A stretch of DNA of 64,000 bases from Micromonospora echinospora (GCF_014203425.1 NZ_JACHJC010000001.1:1612001-1676000), one strand, 5' to 3'. Shown: positions 18,801 through 26,656, counted from the first letter of the stretch. Made by a program: numbers and translations. The notes: generated by a model from the sequence alone, not told the origin.

Positions 18801-20078
18801 CCGGACTTCAATCACGTCCACCTGCTCGGCGAGTCCACCACCGTCCACCCCCGCGCGGACGGACCGGCTCCGGGCAACGCGCCGCCCGTCGTGCCGGAGC
18901 CCGACCGGGTACGCGAGGAACACCGGCAGGCGCACGCCGACCGGATCGCCGCCGGGCTCTACGTACGCGACGTGCTCGCCGAGAGTGGAAGCCTCGACGC
19001 GGCCTTCGCCGCCGGGGTGACGCCCGTCGAACTGGCGCAGCACGCCGACGTTCCGACGCTGCGGCGGCTCATACCCGGGGTGGACGACGCCGCAGCAGCG
19101 GACCTGACGCGGTTGTTCGCCGACCCGCGCGTGCAACTGATGCTGGACCAGAGCTGGGAGGCGCCACCGCGACGAGAGGAGTTGCTGGCCGAGACGCTGG
19201 TACGGCAGCTCGCGGAGCGGCCCGACCTGGTCCGGATGATCCTGGCGACACCGGAACTCGCGAACTCGCTGACCGCGCGGCCGCTGACCCTGCACCACCT
19301 GGCCAGCCACCAGCAGGCCATCGACGTGTTGAAGGACGTGGTGGACGAGGTCTACGAACGGGGAGCGGATGTCGTCGCAGCGACGGAACTGCCGGCGCCG
19401 ACGCCAACTCCGCTGACAGACGCTCAATTGGCAGTGAGTGGCTCCTTTGCCACGGCTGACGTGGAGGCGGTGCAGCCCGGGTTCGATCCTGCACGACTCG
19501 GTGAGACGGCCTACCGAAAGCGGTATCTCAACCAGTTGTACGAGGAAGCCGCTGTGGCGCAGTTGGAGATCAACTCGCTGGGGCGGGACTTGGCGGCGTC
19601 ATGCGGCAGTGGCGCCGAATACCAGCCGCGCAGCAAGCCCAAGGACCGCGATCGGGCCGAGGACAAGATCAAGGGGTACGGCGGCGATGCCTCACGGCTG
19701 AAGGACGTCGCGGGCGGCTATGTCTCGTTCAACAACCTCGACGAACTCTACGGCGGACTGGCGCGCCTGAGGAATGACGAGCGAATGGATTTGGTGAAGT
19801 TCGAAGACCGCTTCCAGAACCCGCAGAATGGTGGATACCGAGATATACAGATGTTCCTCCGGGCGTCCAATGGCCATGTCGCAGAGTTCCGGCTGCAACT
19901 GGCGGCACTCGACGAAGTGGCGACCTGGGAACATTCCCTCTTCGAAGTGCGGCGTGACCTCGGAGCGGTGGCTCGTGAGGAGGGACGTAGCCTGACGGCG
20001 ACGGAGCTCGCCATTCGTCGAGGGGTGCTTCGGCGCCAGCGCGAGATGTTCTGGGCGGCTCTTCAGACGGCGCTGTAG
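15876..20078 (+). CDS. polymorphic toxin: T7SS leader, papain-like deamidase domain and RelA/SpoT-type tip
   Basis: Toxin of 1400 residues from GTG 15876 (GGAGG upstream). About 1-130 is a helical WXG-like leader; about 131-162 is hydrophobic (LGILVVELLALAVAAVLTLG), followed by a Lys/Ala-rich helical region. About 340-565 is a Pro/Ser-rich stalk and about 575-670 a charged coiled region. A Tox-PL papain-like deamidase domain follows, with Cys780 in GINCLDCTLS, His886 in GGGSHAWVAL and Asp901 in FLDPQSG. The tip (about 1230-1400) matches a RelA/SpoT synthetase: Arg1252 and Lys1254 (RSK), Lys1264, Asp1277 (LKDVAGG), Tyr1321 (GGYRDIQ) and Glu1337 (VAEFRLQ). Codon use shifts to lower GC from about 19.4 kb, suggesting a swapped tip. 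Two immunity-like genes follow. Activity is inferred. Confidence 0.85.
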   Translation: MSMLPSPIPHPLDFCPWDVPGWIYEALDWVVGVEWPEGNERAVWDLADQWYGVAGVLTGPRDDATAAAGEVKSGYGGVGLVAGAFDTAWHKLAEGEDAPLHVLVAATDELGRLVDSCGCDIEGAKLEAWIELGILVVELLALAVAAVLTLGAASPAAAAAITATRVVVQQIFKRLVAQLARKAVKQGLKEAGERAAKEAAKAGARGLARRAALGGLVEAGQEAGTNLATQTYQNTTGRRDGLDLTDVSTSALGGFAGGAVAPLAGLGRHASGRFAEIGERFGREMAGETLAETAAGLATGQGPSLEDLARAAASGAAGSTTNQADSALQRRLDGQLSGLTVPPVGLDVPPVADPVGLIPAQRVAEPIVPSGAAVAGQVSPTPAPVPPHAAAAHPLAVDPPPPAPETVTSPVVGATPPDVARPLVTSSPTLSSVITDVPVASPTEQADPRTGTGSPSLAPGSTVPPPSTPVQAAAGPATLSPSIGDHPQSAAPPLSDRTAPGVGHPAPLSAPPPQPQPASPQGPLGPDPRPNPNPRFPLLESLAPPRPSTDPVAPNPGPLDSPPPDLSTIRERTARLVADRESFDRRRYHGYLQSQRTWFEDRRRQTRADWLHERAAYHEERASDWAAQAMELRRTGRTVAAQRWHREAHEADLEAADLREEARQVLAGRLVPEQVMVEDDLDFYRINDDVADLAVGAVETADHSALTGRGHPDPIDRSRPYGRRGGLRPPLALHQTDLERQMPRNPDGSVARTADPRRGGWFRLANDGGPAADATRGINCLDCTLSLFETWVHGRPRVAAPRTFDGYLDGDVLRPVGGEADGPLRVEETTGGRFQNLCPVDRPGITGPERRWLVDRGYRDLYAQLASGGHGSYAFLITSFEGGGSHAWVALNQNGTILFLDPQSGAVADRPLYHHSGRPFEGNVVGVDALVLGPDGRPMPLTGRPPGTYNVLPEPRPRPAPPRLPEPPPADDGDAPDFNHVHLLGESTTVHPRADGPAPGNAPPVVPEPDRVREEHRQAHADRIAAGLYVRDVLAESGSLDAAFAAGVTPVELAQHADVPTLRRLIPGVDDAAAADLTRLFADPRVQLMLDQSWEAPPRREELLAETLVRQLAERPDLVRMILATPELANSLTARPLTLHHLASHQQAIDVLKDVVDEVYERGADVVAATELPAPTPTPLTDAQLAVSGSFATADVEAVQPGFDPARLGETAYRKRYLNQLYEEAAVAQLEINSLGRDLAASCGSGAEYQPRSKPKDRDRAEDKIKGYGGDASRLKDVAGGYVSFNNLDELYGGLARLRNDERMDLVKFEDRFQNPQNGGYRDIQMFLRASNGHVAEFRLQLAALDEVATWEHSLFEVRRDLGAVAREEGRSLTATELAIRRGVLRRQREMFWAALQTAL

Positions 20079-20092
20079 GGGGAGATTGAGTG

Positions 20093-20560
20093 ATGGCTAC
20101 AGTCGACGGCGTCGAGCTTCCCGCCTATTTCGAGCACTACGACACGCCTGTGAAGCTGGTGGCCACACCGGACGGCGGTTACGCCGCCTGGAAGCTGGAC
20201 CGCTCGACCGGCGGCTGGCGGCCGGCGGACGATCTCGTCGACGACGTGATCGGTGGCATCGGCGGCGAGATCTACGTCCGCTCCGCTGATGCCTTCGTCC
20301 AGCACGTCGAACAGCTGCGGGGACGCCATCTGAGGGGCGAGGGAGAGATCTTCGCGCTCTACGACAGGGTTCGCGCCATCAACGAGCAAGCTCTCGCCGA
20401 GAAACGCAACTACACCGCGGACGAGGCGGCGCTGGTCAACGGTATCCGGCGGCGGACCTTTGTGATGTTCGAGGAGCAGCTCCAGCGGGCCGGTGATCCC
20501 GGCGCCGACCCCAGCATCGTCGACGGGTCGAGTCCGAAGCTGGACGGTGAGCGGCAGTGA
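20093..20560 (+). CDS. candidate immunity protein 1 (paralogue of next gene)
   Basis: Protein of 155 residues directly after the toxin, with GGGGAG 8 nt before ATG 20093; an adjacent in-frame GTG at 20090 is an alternative. It has no signal peptide or TM helix. It shares the framework of the next gene: YFEHYDTPVKLVATPDGG, AWKLDRSTGGWRPA, EGEIFALYDRVRAIN and GIRRRTFVMFEEQLQ. I recognise no named family. Position right after the toxin tip, cytoplasmic location and duplication fit a cognate immunity protein. The first protein differs most from its paralogue around residues 40-65. Confidence 0.75.
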   Translation: MATVDGVELPAYFEHYDTPVKLVATPDGGYAAWKLDRSTGGWRPADDLVDDVIGGIGGEIYVRSADAFVQHVEQLRGRHLRGEGEIFALYDRVRAINEQALAEKRNYTADEAALVNGIRRRTFVMFEEQLQRAGDPGADPSIVDGSSPKLDGERQ

Positions 20561-21003
20561 CGGATTCAGTGGCTGAACTCGGCCTCGCGGGCTACTACGA
20601 CTACTACGACAATCCGGTGAAGTTCGTTCCGACCCCCGACGGTGGCCTCGCTGCGTGGCGGCTGGACCGCACCACGGGCGGTTGGCGGCCGGCGAACAAC
20701 ATTGTCGATGAGATCCTCTTCGCCAGGGAGCAGGAGATCTTCGTGCTCTCGGCTGATCGGTTCGTGCAGCGGGTCGAAGAAGAGCGCGGGCTGAGTCTGA
20801 ATGGAGAGGGACCGATCTTCGCGCTCTACGAGACGGTCCGGGCACTGGCGGCTCCCGCGATCGCGGAGAGGCGACCGTTCACCGCGGAGGAAGCGGCGTT
20901 GATCAAGGGAATCCGGCGGCGGACCTTTGTGATGTTCGAGGAGCAGCTCCAGCAGGCCGGTGACCCCGCCGCCGACCCCACCATCGCCGCCACCGCCTCC
21001 TGA
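20557..21003 (+). CDS. candidate immunity protein 2 (paralogue of previous gene)
   Basis: Protein of 148 residues starting at GTG 20557, overlapping the previous stop (GTGA), so the two are translationally coupled. It matches its neighbour over the full length, for example YYDYYDNPVKFVPTPDGG, AWRLDRTTGGWRPAN, GPIFALYETVRALA and an identical RRRTFVMFEEQLQ. The tandem pair could neutralise the two toxin domains separately or reflect replacement of an older tip. No catalytic motif is visible. GC is below that of the surrounding housekeeping genes. Confidence 0.75.
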   Translation: MTDSVAELGLAGYYDYYDNPVKFVPTPDGGLAAWRLDRTTGGWRPANNIVDEILFAREQEIFVLSADRFVQRVEEERGLSLNGEGPIFALYETVRALAAPAIAERRPFTAEEAALIKGIRRRTFVMFEEQLQQAGDPAADPTIAATAS

Positions 21004-21020
21004 CGCGGCCCGGGAACGTC

Positions 21021-21740
21021 ATGTCCGTCGACGAGGGCATACCCGTGCCGTACGTGCCGCCCGCCGACGCGGCGGAGGCGACGCGCGTACAGGAGGAGTT
21101 GCGGTCGCGGGTGGACCTGGTGGGGCCCGGGCCCAGCGCGCCCGCGACGGTGGCCGGGCTGGACGTGGCCTACGCGCCCGACGGCGACCTGCTCGCCGCG
21201 GCCGTCACCGTGCTGGACGCGGCCAGTCTTGCCGTGGTGGACGAGGCGGTGTGCGTGGGCCGGCCCGCCTTCCCGTACGTGCCGGGGCTGTTCGCCTTCC
21301 GGGAGATGCCGGCGCTGCTGGCGGCGTTGGACCGGCTGACCGTTCGCCCGGAGCTGCTGGTGTGCGACGGGCACGGGCTGGCGCATCCGCGCCGGTTCGG
21401 GCTGGCCTGCCATCTGGGTCTGGTGACCGGCGTGCCCGCGATCGGGGTGGGCAAGACACCGCTCGTCGGCTCGTGGACGGGGCCGGGCCCGGAGCGTGGT
21501 GACAGCGCCGACCTTCGTGACGAGGGCGAGGTGGTCGGGCGGGTGCTGCGCACCCGGGACGGCGTCCGGCCGGTCTTCGTCAGCGTCGGGCACCGGATGG
21601 GGTTGGACAACGCGGTGGATCGGGTACTGGCACTGACGCCCCGGTACCGGCTGCCGGAGACGACCCGGACGGCCGACCAGCTCTGCCGCCGGGCGCTCGC
21701 CGCTGCCGTCGTCTCCGGCGGTGACCTGGACCGGCGGTGA
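21021..21740 (+). CDS. nfi: endonuclease V (deoxyinosine 3' endonuclease)
   Basis: DNA-repair nuclease of 239 residues that cleaves the second phosphodiester bond 3' to deoxyinosine. Family motifs are the N-terminal ATRVQEELRSRV, VAGLDVAYA with a catalytic Asp, FPYVPGLFAFREMPALLAAL with the strand-separating Tyr-Pro wedge and catalytic Glu, LLVCDGHGLAHPRRFGLACH with the second Asp, GVPAIGVGKTPLVG and FVSVGHRMGL. ATG 21021 is 17 bp after the immunity genes; it returns to normal high GC and is probably unrelated to the toxin locus. Confidence 0.92.
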   Translation: MSVDEGIPVPYVPPADAAEATRVQEELRSRVDLVGPGPSAPATVAGLDVAYAPDGDLLAAAVTVLDAASLAVVDEAVCVGRPAFPYVPGLFAFREMPALLAALDRLTVRPELLVCDGHGLAHPRRFGLACHLGLVTGVPAIGVGKTPLVGSWTGPGPERGDSADLRDEGEVVGRVLRTRDGVRPVFVSVGHRMGLDNAVDRVLALTPRYRLPETTRTADQLCRRALAAAVVSGGDLDRR

Positions 21741-21847
21741 TCGCGTGGCGCGGCGCACATGTGGCGTGGTCGATGCGCGGGCACCCGCAGGGCCCGGTAG
21801 TAACCTGACCGGCGGATTCGGTCCGGGCGGAAACGGTGAGGTGGGGG

Positions 21848-22846
21848 ATGTCGGTGGGGCGGCACGCGGCGCGGTGGGCCATTGTCGGCGCGCTGCTGGG
21901 TGGCCTCGTCGCCGTTCCGGCGTCGCCGGCGCTGGCCCGGGACGACCGGGTCGGACTGCGCTCGGCGGGCAGCTTCACCGCCGGTGGCTCGCCGGGCGCC
22001 GTGACTGTCGAGGTGCGCAAGCGCACCGACGGCTGTGTGCAGCTGCGTACCGCGATCGGGCTCCGGCTGGAGGGCCTGCGGGCGGACCAGGTGCGGGTGC
22101 AGGTTGCCGCTGACGGCCGCTGGGTGCCGGTGCCGGTCTCCGGTGGTGACGGCGCGGTCGCCACCGCCGAGGTCGCGCCGGTCGACCGGCCGCTGTGCAA
22201 GGGCAAGGCCGCCACCGTGCGCTACCGGGTGTCGTTCCTGGCCGGCGCCGTCGGCGGGCGGCTGGAACTGGCGGGCGAGGCGAGCGCCGCGAACGGTGAC
22301 GTGCTCGGCCGGGCCGGTGGGTCGGCCCGGCTGGTGGGCGCGCCGCGTACGCCGAGCCCGAGCCCGTCCCGCAAGCCCTCGCCGACGCCCACGCCCAGCG
22401 CGAGTGAGACCACGCCGGCCGAGGCGACGGACACGTCGCCGGTCGCCGCCGCCGTCGCCCCGGCCACCGCCGCGGCCGACGACTCGTCGTTCGGAGGTTC
22501 CATGATCATGTGGTTCGGTATCGCGCTGGTGCTCGTCGGCGTGGCGCTCATCGTCCTGCTGCTGCGCCGCAGCCGCGCCGACCGCACCGGCGGCGGGCCG
22601 GTCGCCGACCCGCCGCCGGTCCCGCTGCCACGCAGCACCACCACCTACCGTTCCGGCGCCACCGGGCCGGCCCCCACGGTGTACGGCGGCGCGCCGGCGC
22701 CCCGTCCGGCCGGCAACGTGTACGGCGCGCCCGCGCCCGGCTCGACGCCGCCCGCGCCCAGCCCCATGCCGCCCGCGCCCGGCCCGATGCCGCCGGCCCC
22801 CGCGGGTGGGGACGCGACAAGCGTCCTGCCCCGCTTGCCGGACTGA
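21848..22846 (+). CDS. secreted, C-terminally membrane-anchored protein of unknown function
   Basis: Protein of 332 residues. The signal peptide runs WAIVGALLGGLVAVPASPALA. A beta-rich extracytoplasmic domain with two Cys (GCVQL and LCKGK) follows (about 25-165), then a Ser/Pro/Thr-rich spacer, one TM helix (MIMWFGIALVLVGVALIVLL) and a cytoplasmic Pro-rich tail with repeated Pro-Ala-Pro units. I chose ATG 21848, with GAGGTGGGGG upstream, over GTG 21836. The layout suggests a wall-exposed domain on a stalk. I do not recognise the family and assign no function. Confidence 0.75.
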   Translation: MSVGRHAARWAIVGALLGGLVAVPASPALARDDRVGLRSAGSFTAGGSPGAVTVEVRKRTDGCVQLRTAIGLRLEGLRADQVRVQVAADGRWVPVPVSGGDGAVATAEVAPVDRPLCKGKAATVRYRVSFLAGAVGGRLELAGEASAANGDVLGRAGGSARLVGAPRTPSPSPSRKPSPTPTPSASETTPAEATDTSPVAAAVAPATAAADDSSFGGSMIMWFGIALVLVGVALIVLLLRRSRADRTGGGPVADPPPVPLPRSTTTYRSGATGPAPTVYGGAPAPRPAGNVYGAPAPGSTPPAPSPMPPAPGPMPPAPAGGDATSVLPRLPD

Positions 22847-22936
22847 GGCCGAACCCGACCGGCTCGCGGGGTTACCGTGACGGTGGGTGGTCGCGCCGTG
22901 ACCCGGTGGCCGCCACCTGCCCGGCCGGAGGACGGA

Positions 22937-22961
22937 CACCGGGGCCGAACGGGGCCCGGTG
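22937..22961 (+). terminator. weak terminator-like hairpin
   Basis: CACCGGG (22937-22943) pairs with CCCGGTG (22955-22961) around a GC-rich loop, between the membrane protein and the Trm112-like gene. There is no U-tract. Confidence 0.3.
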
Positions 22962-22979
22962 CCGGGGCCGGTTGGCCGA

Positions 22980-22985
22980 TAAGAT
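22980..22985 (+). promoter_or_regulatory. candidate -10 element for the Trm112/SIS/manA group
   Basis: TAAGAT lies 60 bp before the Trm112-like start. No clear -35 box is seen. Confidence 0.25.
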
Positions 22986-23044
22986 CGCGTGCGCCGATCG
23001 GCACCGCCGACCGGTGAGACCACATACGTGGAAGGAGCCGCGCC

Positions 23045-23251
23045 GTGGCCCTGGACCCGCAGTTGCTCGACATCCTCGCCTGCCCGGACACGCACCACGC
23101 CCCGCTCGACTACGACGCGCAGGCGCAGACGCTCACCTGCACCGAGTGCGGTCGCATCTTCGAGGTCCGCGACGACGTACCGGTGCTCCTGCTGGACGAG
23201 GCGCGCGGTGGACCCGCCGCCGACGAGGCGCGGGGCGGGTCGTCGCGGTGA
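23045..23251 (+). CDS. Trm112 family zinc-ribbon protein
   Basis: Small protein of 68 residues. The N-terminal LLDILACPDTHHAPLDYD and the later LTCTECGRIFEVRDDVPVLL form the Trm112/UPF0434 fold; three of the usual zinc Cys are visible (CP, CTEC), with His-rich TDHH-like residues in place of the fourth. GTG 23045 is preceded by GGAAGGAG. The stop overlaps the SIS-protein start region. In mycobacteria and relatives such a protein also sits beside the SIS/manA genes. Its partner, usually a methyltransferase, is not evident here. Confidence 0.85.
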   Translation: MALDPQLLDILACPDTHHAPLDYDAQAQTLTCTECGRIFEVRDDVPVLLLDEARGGPAADEARGGSSR

Positions 23252-24444
23252 TGGAGGGTACGGCCGGGGTCAGCGGGCACCGGCACGCCGACGAGGCCCT
23301 GCTCGACAACGCGCCGCTGCTGGCCGAGCGGGATCCGGGCGGCATGCTCCGGCACACCGCGTCCGCCGGCGCCCAGGTGCGCGAGTCCGCGGCGCTGGCC
23401 GCCGAGGCCAACCTGTCCGTGCTCGCCGACGACGGCCGGCCCCGCGCTGTGGTCATCGCCGGAATCGGCACCGCCGGGCGTACCGGTGACGTGCTGGCCA
23501 CTGTCGCCGGGCCGCGCTGCCCGGTGCCGGTCATCCCGCACCGCAGCGCCGGAGTGCCGGGCTGGGTGGGCGCGGCGGACGTGGTCATCGCGGTGAGCGC
23601 GTCCGGCCGCAGCCCCGAGGCGCTGGGCGCGGCCGAGGCGGCGCACCGGCGAGGCGCCCGGCTGGTAGCGGTGGGCGCGCCCGACTCGCAACTCCAGTCG
23701 GTGGCGGAGCGGGCCCGGGCGCCGTTCATCCCGGTGCCGCGGCGCGCGCCGGCCCGAGCCAGCCTCTGGGCGCTCACCGTGCCGGTTCTGCTCGCCGCCC
23801 GTACCCTCGGGCTCGTGAAGGTCAACGAGGCCGATCTGGCGGAGACCGCGGCCCGGCTCGACGCCGACGCCGATCGATGCCGGCCGACCGCGGAGTCCTT
23901 CGTCAACCCGGCGAAGTCGCTGGCGCTGGGGCTGTCCGGCTCGATCCCGATCGTCTGGGGCTCGTCCCCGCTGGCGACAGTCGCGGCCCGGCGGTTCGGC
24001 GACACGTTGTCCGCAAACGCCCGTTACCCGGTGGTCGCCGGCGCGCTGGGTGAGGCGGGCCGGGGCCGTGTCGGCCTGCTCGACGGGGTGTTCGGCGGCC
24101 TGGCCGAGGGCGAGCGGGACATCTTCGCCGACCCGGGCGACGACGAGCCCGACGGCACCCGGCTGCGGCTGGTGCTGCTGCGTGACGGCGGGCTCAACGC
24201 CGACGACGACACCGACGAGCCGCTGGCGGTGGAGGAGCGCCGCGCGGACGCGGTGCAGACGCTCGCCGAGCGCCGTGGGGTGCGCTGCGACGTGGTGACC
24301 GCCGAGGGCGGCTCCGCGCTGGAGCGGCTCGCGTCGCTGGTGGCGGTGCCCGACTTCGCCTCGATCTACCTCGCCCTGGTGCACGGGCTGGACCCCATGG
24401 CCGTACCGGCCATCACGGAGATGAAGGAGCTGGCAAACCAGTGA
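23251..24444 (+). CDS. SIS-domain phosphosugar isomerase-like protein (TobH/PGI-PMI type)
   Basis: Protein of 397 residues related to bifunctional phosphoglucose/phosphomannose isomerases of actinobacteria and archaea. Sugar-phosphate isomerase segments are VVIAGIGTAGRTGDV, ADVVIAVSASGRSPEAL (Ser-rich SIS loop), PIVWGSSPLATVAARRF and the C-terminal FASIYLALVHGLDPMAVPAI. Start ATG 23251 overlaps the Trm112-like stop; GTG 23248 is an equal alternative. With manA two genes downstream it points to fructose-6-phosphate/mannose-6-phosphate interconversion for GDP-mannose supply. Some actinobacterial members lack proven isomerase activity, so the reaction is tentative. Confidence 0.8.
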   Translation: MEGTAGVSGHRHADEALLDNAPLLAERDPGGMLRHTASAGAQVRESAALAAEANLSVLADDGRPRAVVIAGIGTAGRTGDVLATVAGPRCPVPVIPHRSAGVPGWVGAADVVIAVSASGRSPEALGAAEAAHRRGARLVAVGAPDSQLQSVAERARAPFIPVPRRAPARASLWALTVPVLLAARTLGLVKVNEADLAETAARLDADADRCRPTAESFVNPAKSLALGLSGSIPIVWGSSPLATVAARRFGDTLSANARYPVVAGALGEAGRGRVGLLDGVFGGLAEGERDIFADPGDDEPDGTRLRLVLLRDGGLNADDDTDEPLAVEERRADAVQTLAERRGVRCDVVTAEGGSALERLASLVAVPDFASIYLALVHGLDPMAVPAITEMKELANQ

Positions 24445-24472
24445 GCACACGGGGCATCGAGCGGGGCGGGGA

Positions 24473-25495
24473 ATGAGCGCGAACGGGGGCACGAAGGCGA
24501 TCGTCGCCGCCCTGGCGGCGAACCTCGGTATCGCCGTCACCAAGTTCATCGCGTTCGCCCTGACCGGCTCGTCATCGATGCTTGCCGAGTCGATCCACTC
24601 GGTGGCCGACTCGGGCAACCAGGGCCTGCTGCTGCTCGGCGGCCGCCGGGCCAAGCGGCAGGCCACGCCGCAGCACCCGTTCGGGTACGGCCGGGAGCGC
24701 TACATCTACGCGTTCATCGTGGCGATCGTGCTGTTCAGCATCGGTGGCCTGTTCGCGCTCTACGAGGCGTACCACAAGGCGTCCGACCCGCACCCGATCG
24801 ACAGTTGGCAGTGGGTGCCGGTGGTGGTGCTGGTGGCGGCGATCGTGATGGAGAGCTTCTCCTTCCGTACCGCCATCAAGGAGTCCAACCTGGTCCGGGG
24901 CAACCAGAGCTGGGTCCGGTTCATCCGCCGGGCGAAGGCCCCGGAGCTGCCGGTGGTGCTGCTGGAGGACTTCGGCGCGCTCGTGGGTCTGGTCTTCGCG
25001 CTGTTCGGCGTCGGCATGACGCTGATCACCGGCAACGGCATGTGGGATGCGGCGGGCACCGCGATGATCGGTGTGCTGCTGGTGGTCATCGCGATCACGC
25101 TGGCGATCGAGACCAAGAGTCTGCTGCTGGGCGAGGGCGCGGAGCAGGGCGAGCTGGACAAGATCGAGCAGGCCGTGACCAGTGGCCCCGAGGTCGAGCG
25201 GATCATCCACATGAAGACGCTCTACCTGGGCCCGGAGGAGCTGATGGTGGCCGCGAAGATCGCGGTGCCGGCCTGGGAGACCGCCGAGGACCTGGCCCGC
25301 GACATCAACGCGGTCGAGGCGCGGATCCGGCGTGAGGTGCCGACCGCCCGGGTGATCTACCTGGAGCCGGACATCTACTCGCCGGAGGCGGAGCGGGCCG
25401 GCACCGGGCAGGCGGCGAGGACCGCCGTCCGGGAGGCCGCTGCCACCGGTGAGGCGCACACGGCCGACGAGGTGGCCGGGCGGCCCGGGAGCTGA
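24473..25495 (+). CDS. cation diffusion facilitator (CDF) transporter
   Basis: Divalent-metal/proton antiporter of 340 residues. TM helices include AIVAALAANLGIAVTKFIAF, the metal site with His and Asp in SIHSVADSGNQ, YIYAFIVAIVLFSIGGLFAL, WVPVVVLVAAIVMESFSF, VLLEDFGALVGLVFALFGVG with a second acidic site, and IGVLLVVIAITLAIETKSL. A cytoplasmic C-terminal domain (about 215-310) follows. HPFGYGRERYIYAF is typical of the FieF/YdfM-like CDF group. Spacing to manA is 3 bp, so they are cotranscribed. The metal cannot be assigned. Confidence 0.88.
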   Translation: MSANGGTKAIVAALAANLGIAVTKFIAFALTGSSSMLAESIHSVADSGNQGLLLLGGRRAKRQATPQHPFGYGRERYIYAFIVAIVLFSIGGLFALYEAYHKASDPHPIDSWQWVPVVVLVAAIVMESFSFRTAIKESNLVRGNQSWVRFIRRAKAPELPVVLLEDFGALVGLVFALFGVGMTLITGNGMWDAAGTAMIGVLLVVIAITLAIETKSLLLGEGAEQGELDKIEQAVTSGPEVERIIHMKTLYLGPEELMVAAKIAVPAWETAEDLARDINAVEARIRREVPTARVIYLEPDIYSPEAERAGTGQAARTAVREAAATGEAHTADEVAGRPGS

Positions 25496-25498
25496 CCG

Positions 25499-26656
25499 AT
25501 GGAGTTGTTGCAGGGCCGGATTCGCGACTACGCCTGGGGCTCGCGCACCGCGATCGCCGAGTTGCAGGGGCGGCCGGTGCCGAGCAACGGGCCGGAGGCG
25601 GAGCTGTGGCTGGGCGCCCACCCGGGCGCCCCGGGCACTGTGCAGCGGGACGGCCGTCCGGTCAGCCTCACCGAGCTGCTGGTGGCCGAGCCGGGCCACT
25701 GGCTGGGTGAGCGGCTGGTCGGCCGGTTCGGCACCCGGCTGCCGTTCCTGCTGAAGGTGCTGGCCGCCGACTCCCCGCTGAGCCTCCAGGCCCATCCGGA
25801 CGCCGAGCAGGCCCGCGCCGGGCACGCCGCCGACGTGGGGCGGGTCAACTACGTCGACCCGTACCACAAGCCGGAGTTGCTGGTGGCGCTCTCGGAGTTC
25901 GACGCGCTGTGCGGCTTCCGCGACCCGGGGGAGTCGGCGGCGGCGATCGCCGCGTTCGGCGTACCCGCGCTGGAGCCGGTGGTGGCGGCGTTGCGCGCCG
26001 GGCCGGTGGGGCTGCGGGAGGCGGTACGCCTGCTGTTGAGCTGGCCGCAGGCGGAGCGTGCCGGGCTGGTGGCGGCCGTGCTGGCGGCGGACGGCGGTCC
26101 GGCGCCGGCGGACGCGGAGCTGGTACGCACGCTGGCGGCCGGCTATCCGGACGATCCGGGCGTGGTGGTGGCGCTGCTGTTGCATCACGTCCGGCTGGCC
26201 TGCGGCGAGGGCATCTGGATGCCGGCCGGGAACCTGCACGCCTATCTGCGCGGCACCGGTGTGGAGATCATGGCGGCCAGCGACAACGTGCTGCGCGGCG
26301 GGCTGACCGCGAAGCGGGTCGACGTGGACGAGTTGCTGCGGGTGCTCCGGTTCGAGGTGCTGACCGAGCCGGTACTGCGGCCGGAGACGGTGGCGCCCGG
26401 GGTGCTGACGTGGCCGGTGCCGGTGGAGGACTTCGCGCTGCACCGGGTCGAGGTCGCCGCCGGTTCCCCGGGGACGCGGCTGACGCTGCCCGGGCCGCGG
26501 GTGGTGCTCTGCCGGGCCGGGAAGCTCACCGTCGACGACGGGGTGGGCGCGGTCACGCTCGGCGCGGGACAGGCCGCCGTGGGCACGGCTGCGGGCGGTC
26601 CGCTGACGCTGGGTGGCGACGGCGAGGCGTTCGTCGCCACCTGCGGCCTGCGCTGA
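25499..26656 (+). CDS. manA: mannose-6-phosphate isomerase, type I
   Basis: Zinc isomerase of 385 residues interconverting fructose-6-phosphate and mannose-6-phosphate. Family motifs are the N-terminal LQGRIRDYAWGSRTAIAEL, PEAELWLGAHPGAPG, the zinc site SLQAHPDAEQAR (Gln and His), NYVDPYHKPELLVAL with the Glu ligand, and GIWMPAGNLHAYLRGTGVEI with the final His. ATG 25499 directly follows the CDF stop. Together with the SIS protein it commits carbon to mannose metabolism. Confidence 0.93.
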   Translation: MELLQGRIRDYAWGSRTAIAELQGRPVPSNGPEAELWLGAHPGAPGTVQRDGRPVSLTELLVAEPGHWLGERLVGRFGTRLPFLLKVLAADSPLSLQAHPDAEQARAGHAADVGRVNYVDPYHKPELLVALSEFDALCGFRDPGESAAAIAAFGVPALEPVVAALRAGPVGLREAVRLLLSWPQAERAGLVAAVLAADGGPAPADAELVRTLAAGYPDDPGVVVALLLHHVRLACGEGIWMPAGNLHAYLRGTGVEIMAASDNVLRGGLTAKRVDVDELLRVLRFEVLTEPVLRPETVAPGVLTWPVPVEDFALHRVEVAAGSPGTRLTLPGPRVVLCRAGKLTVDDGVGAVTLGAGQAAVGTAAGGPLTLGGDGEAFVATCGLR

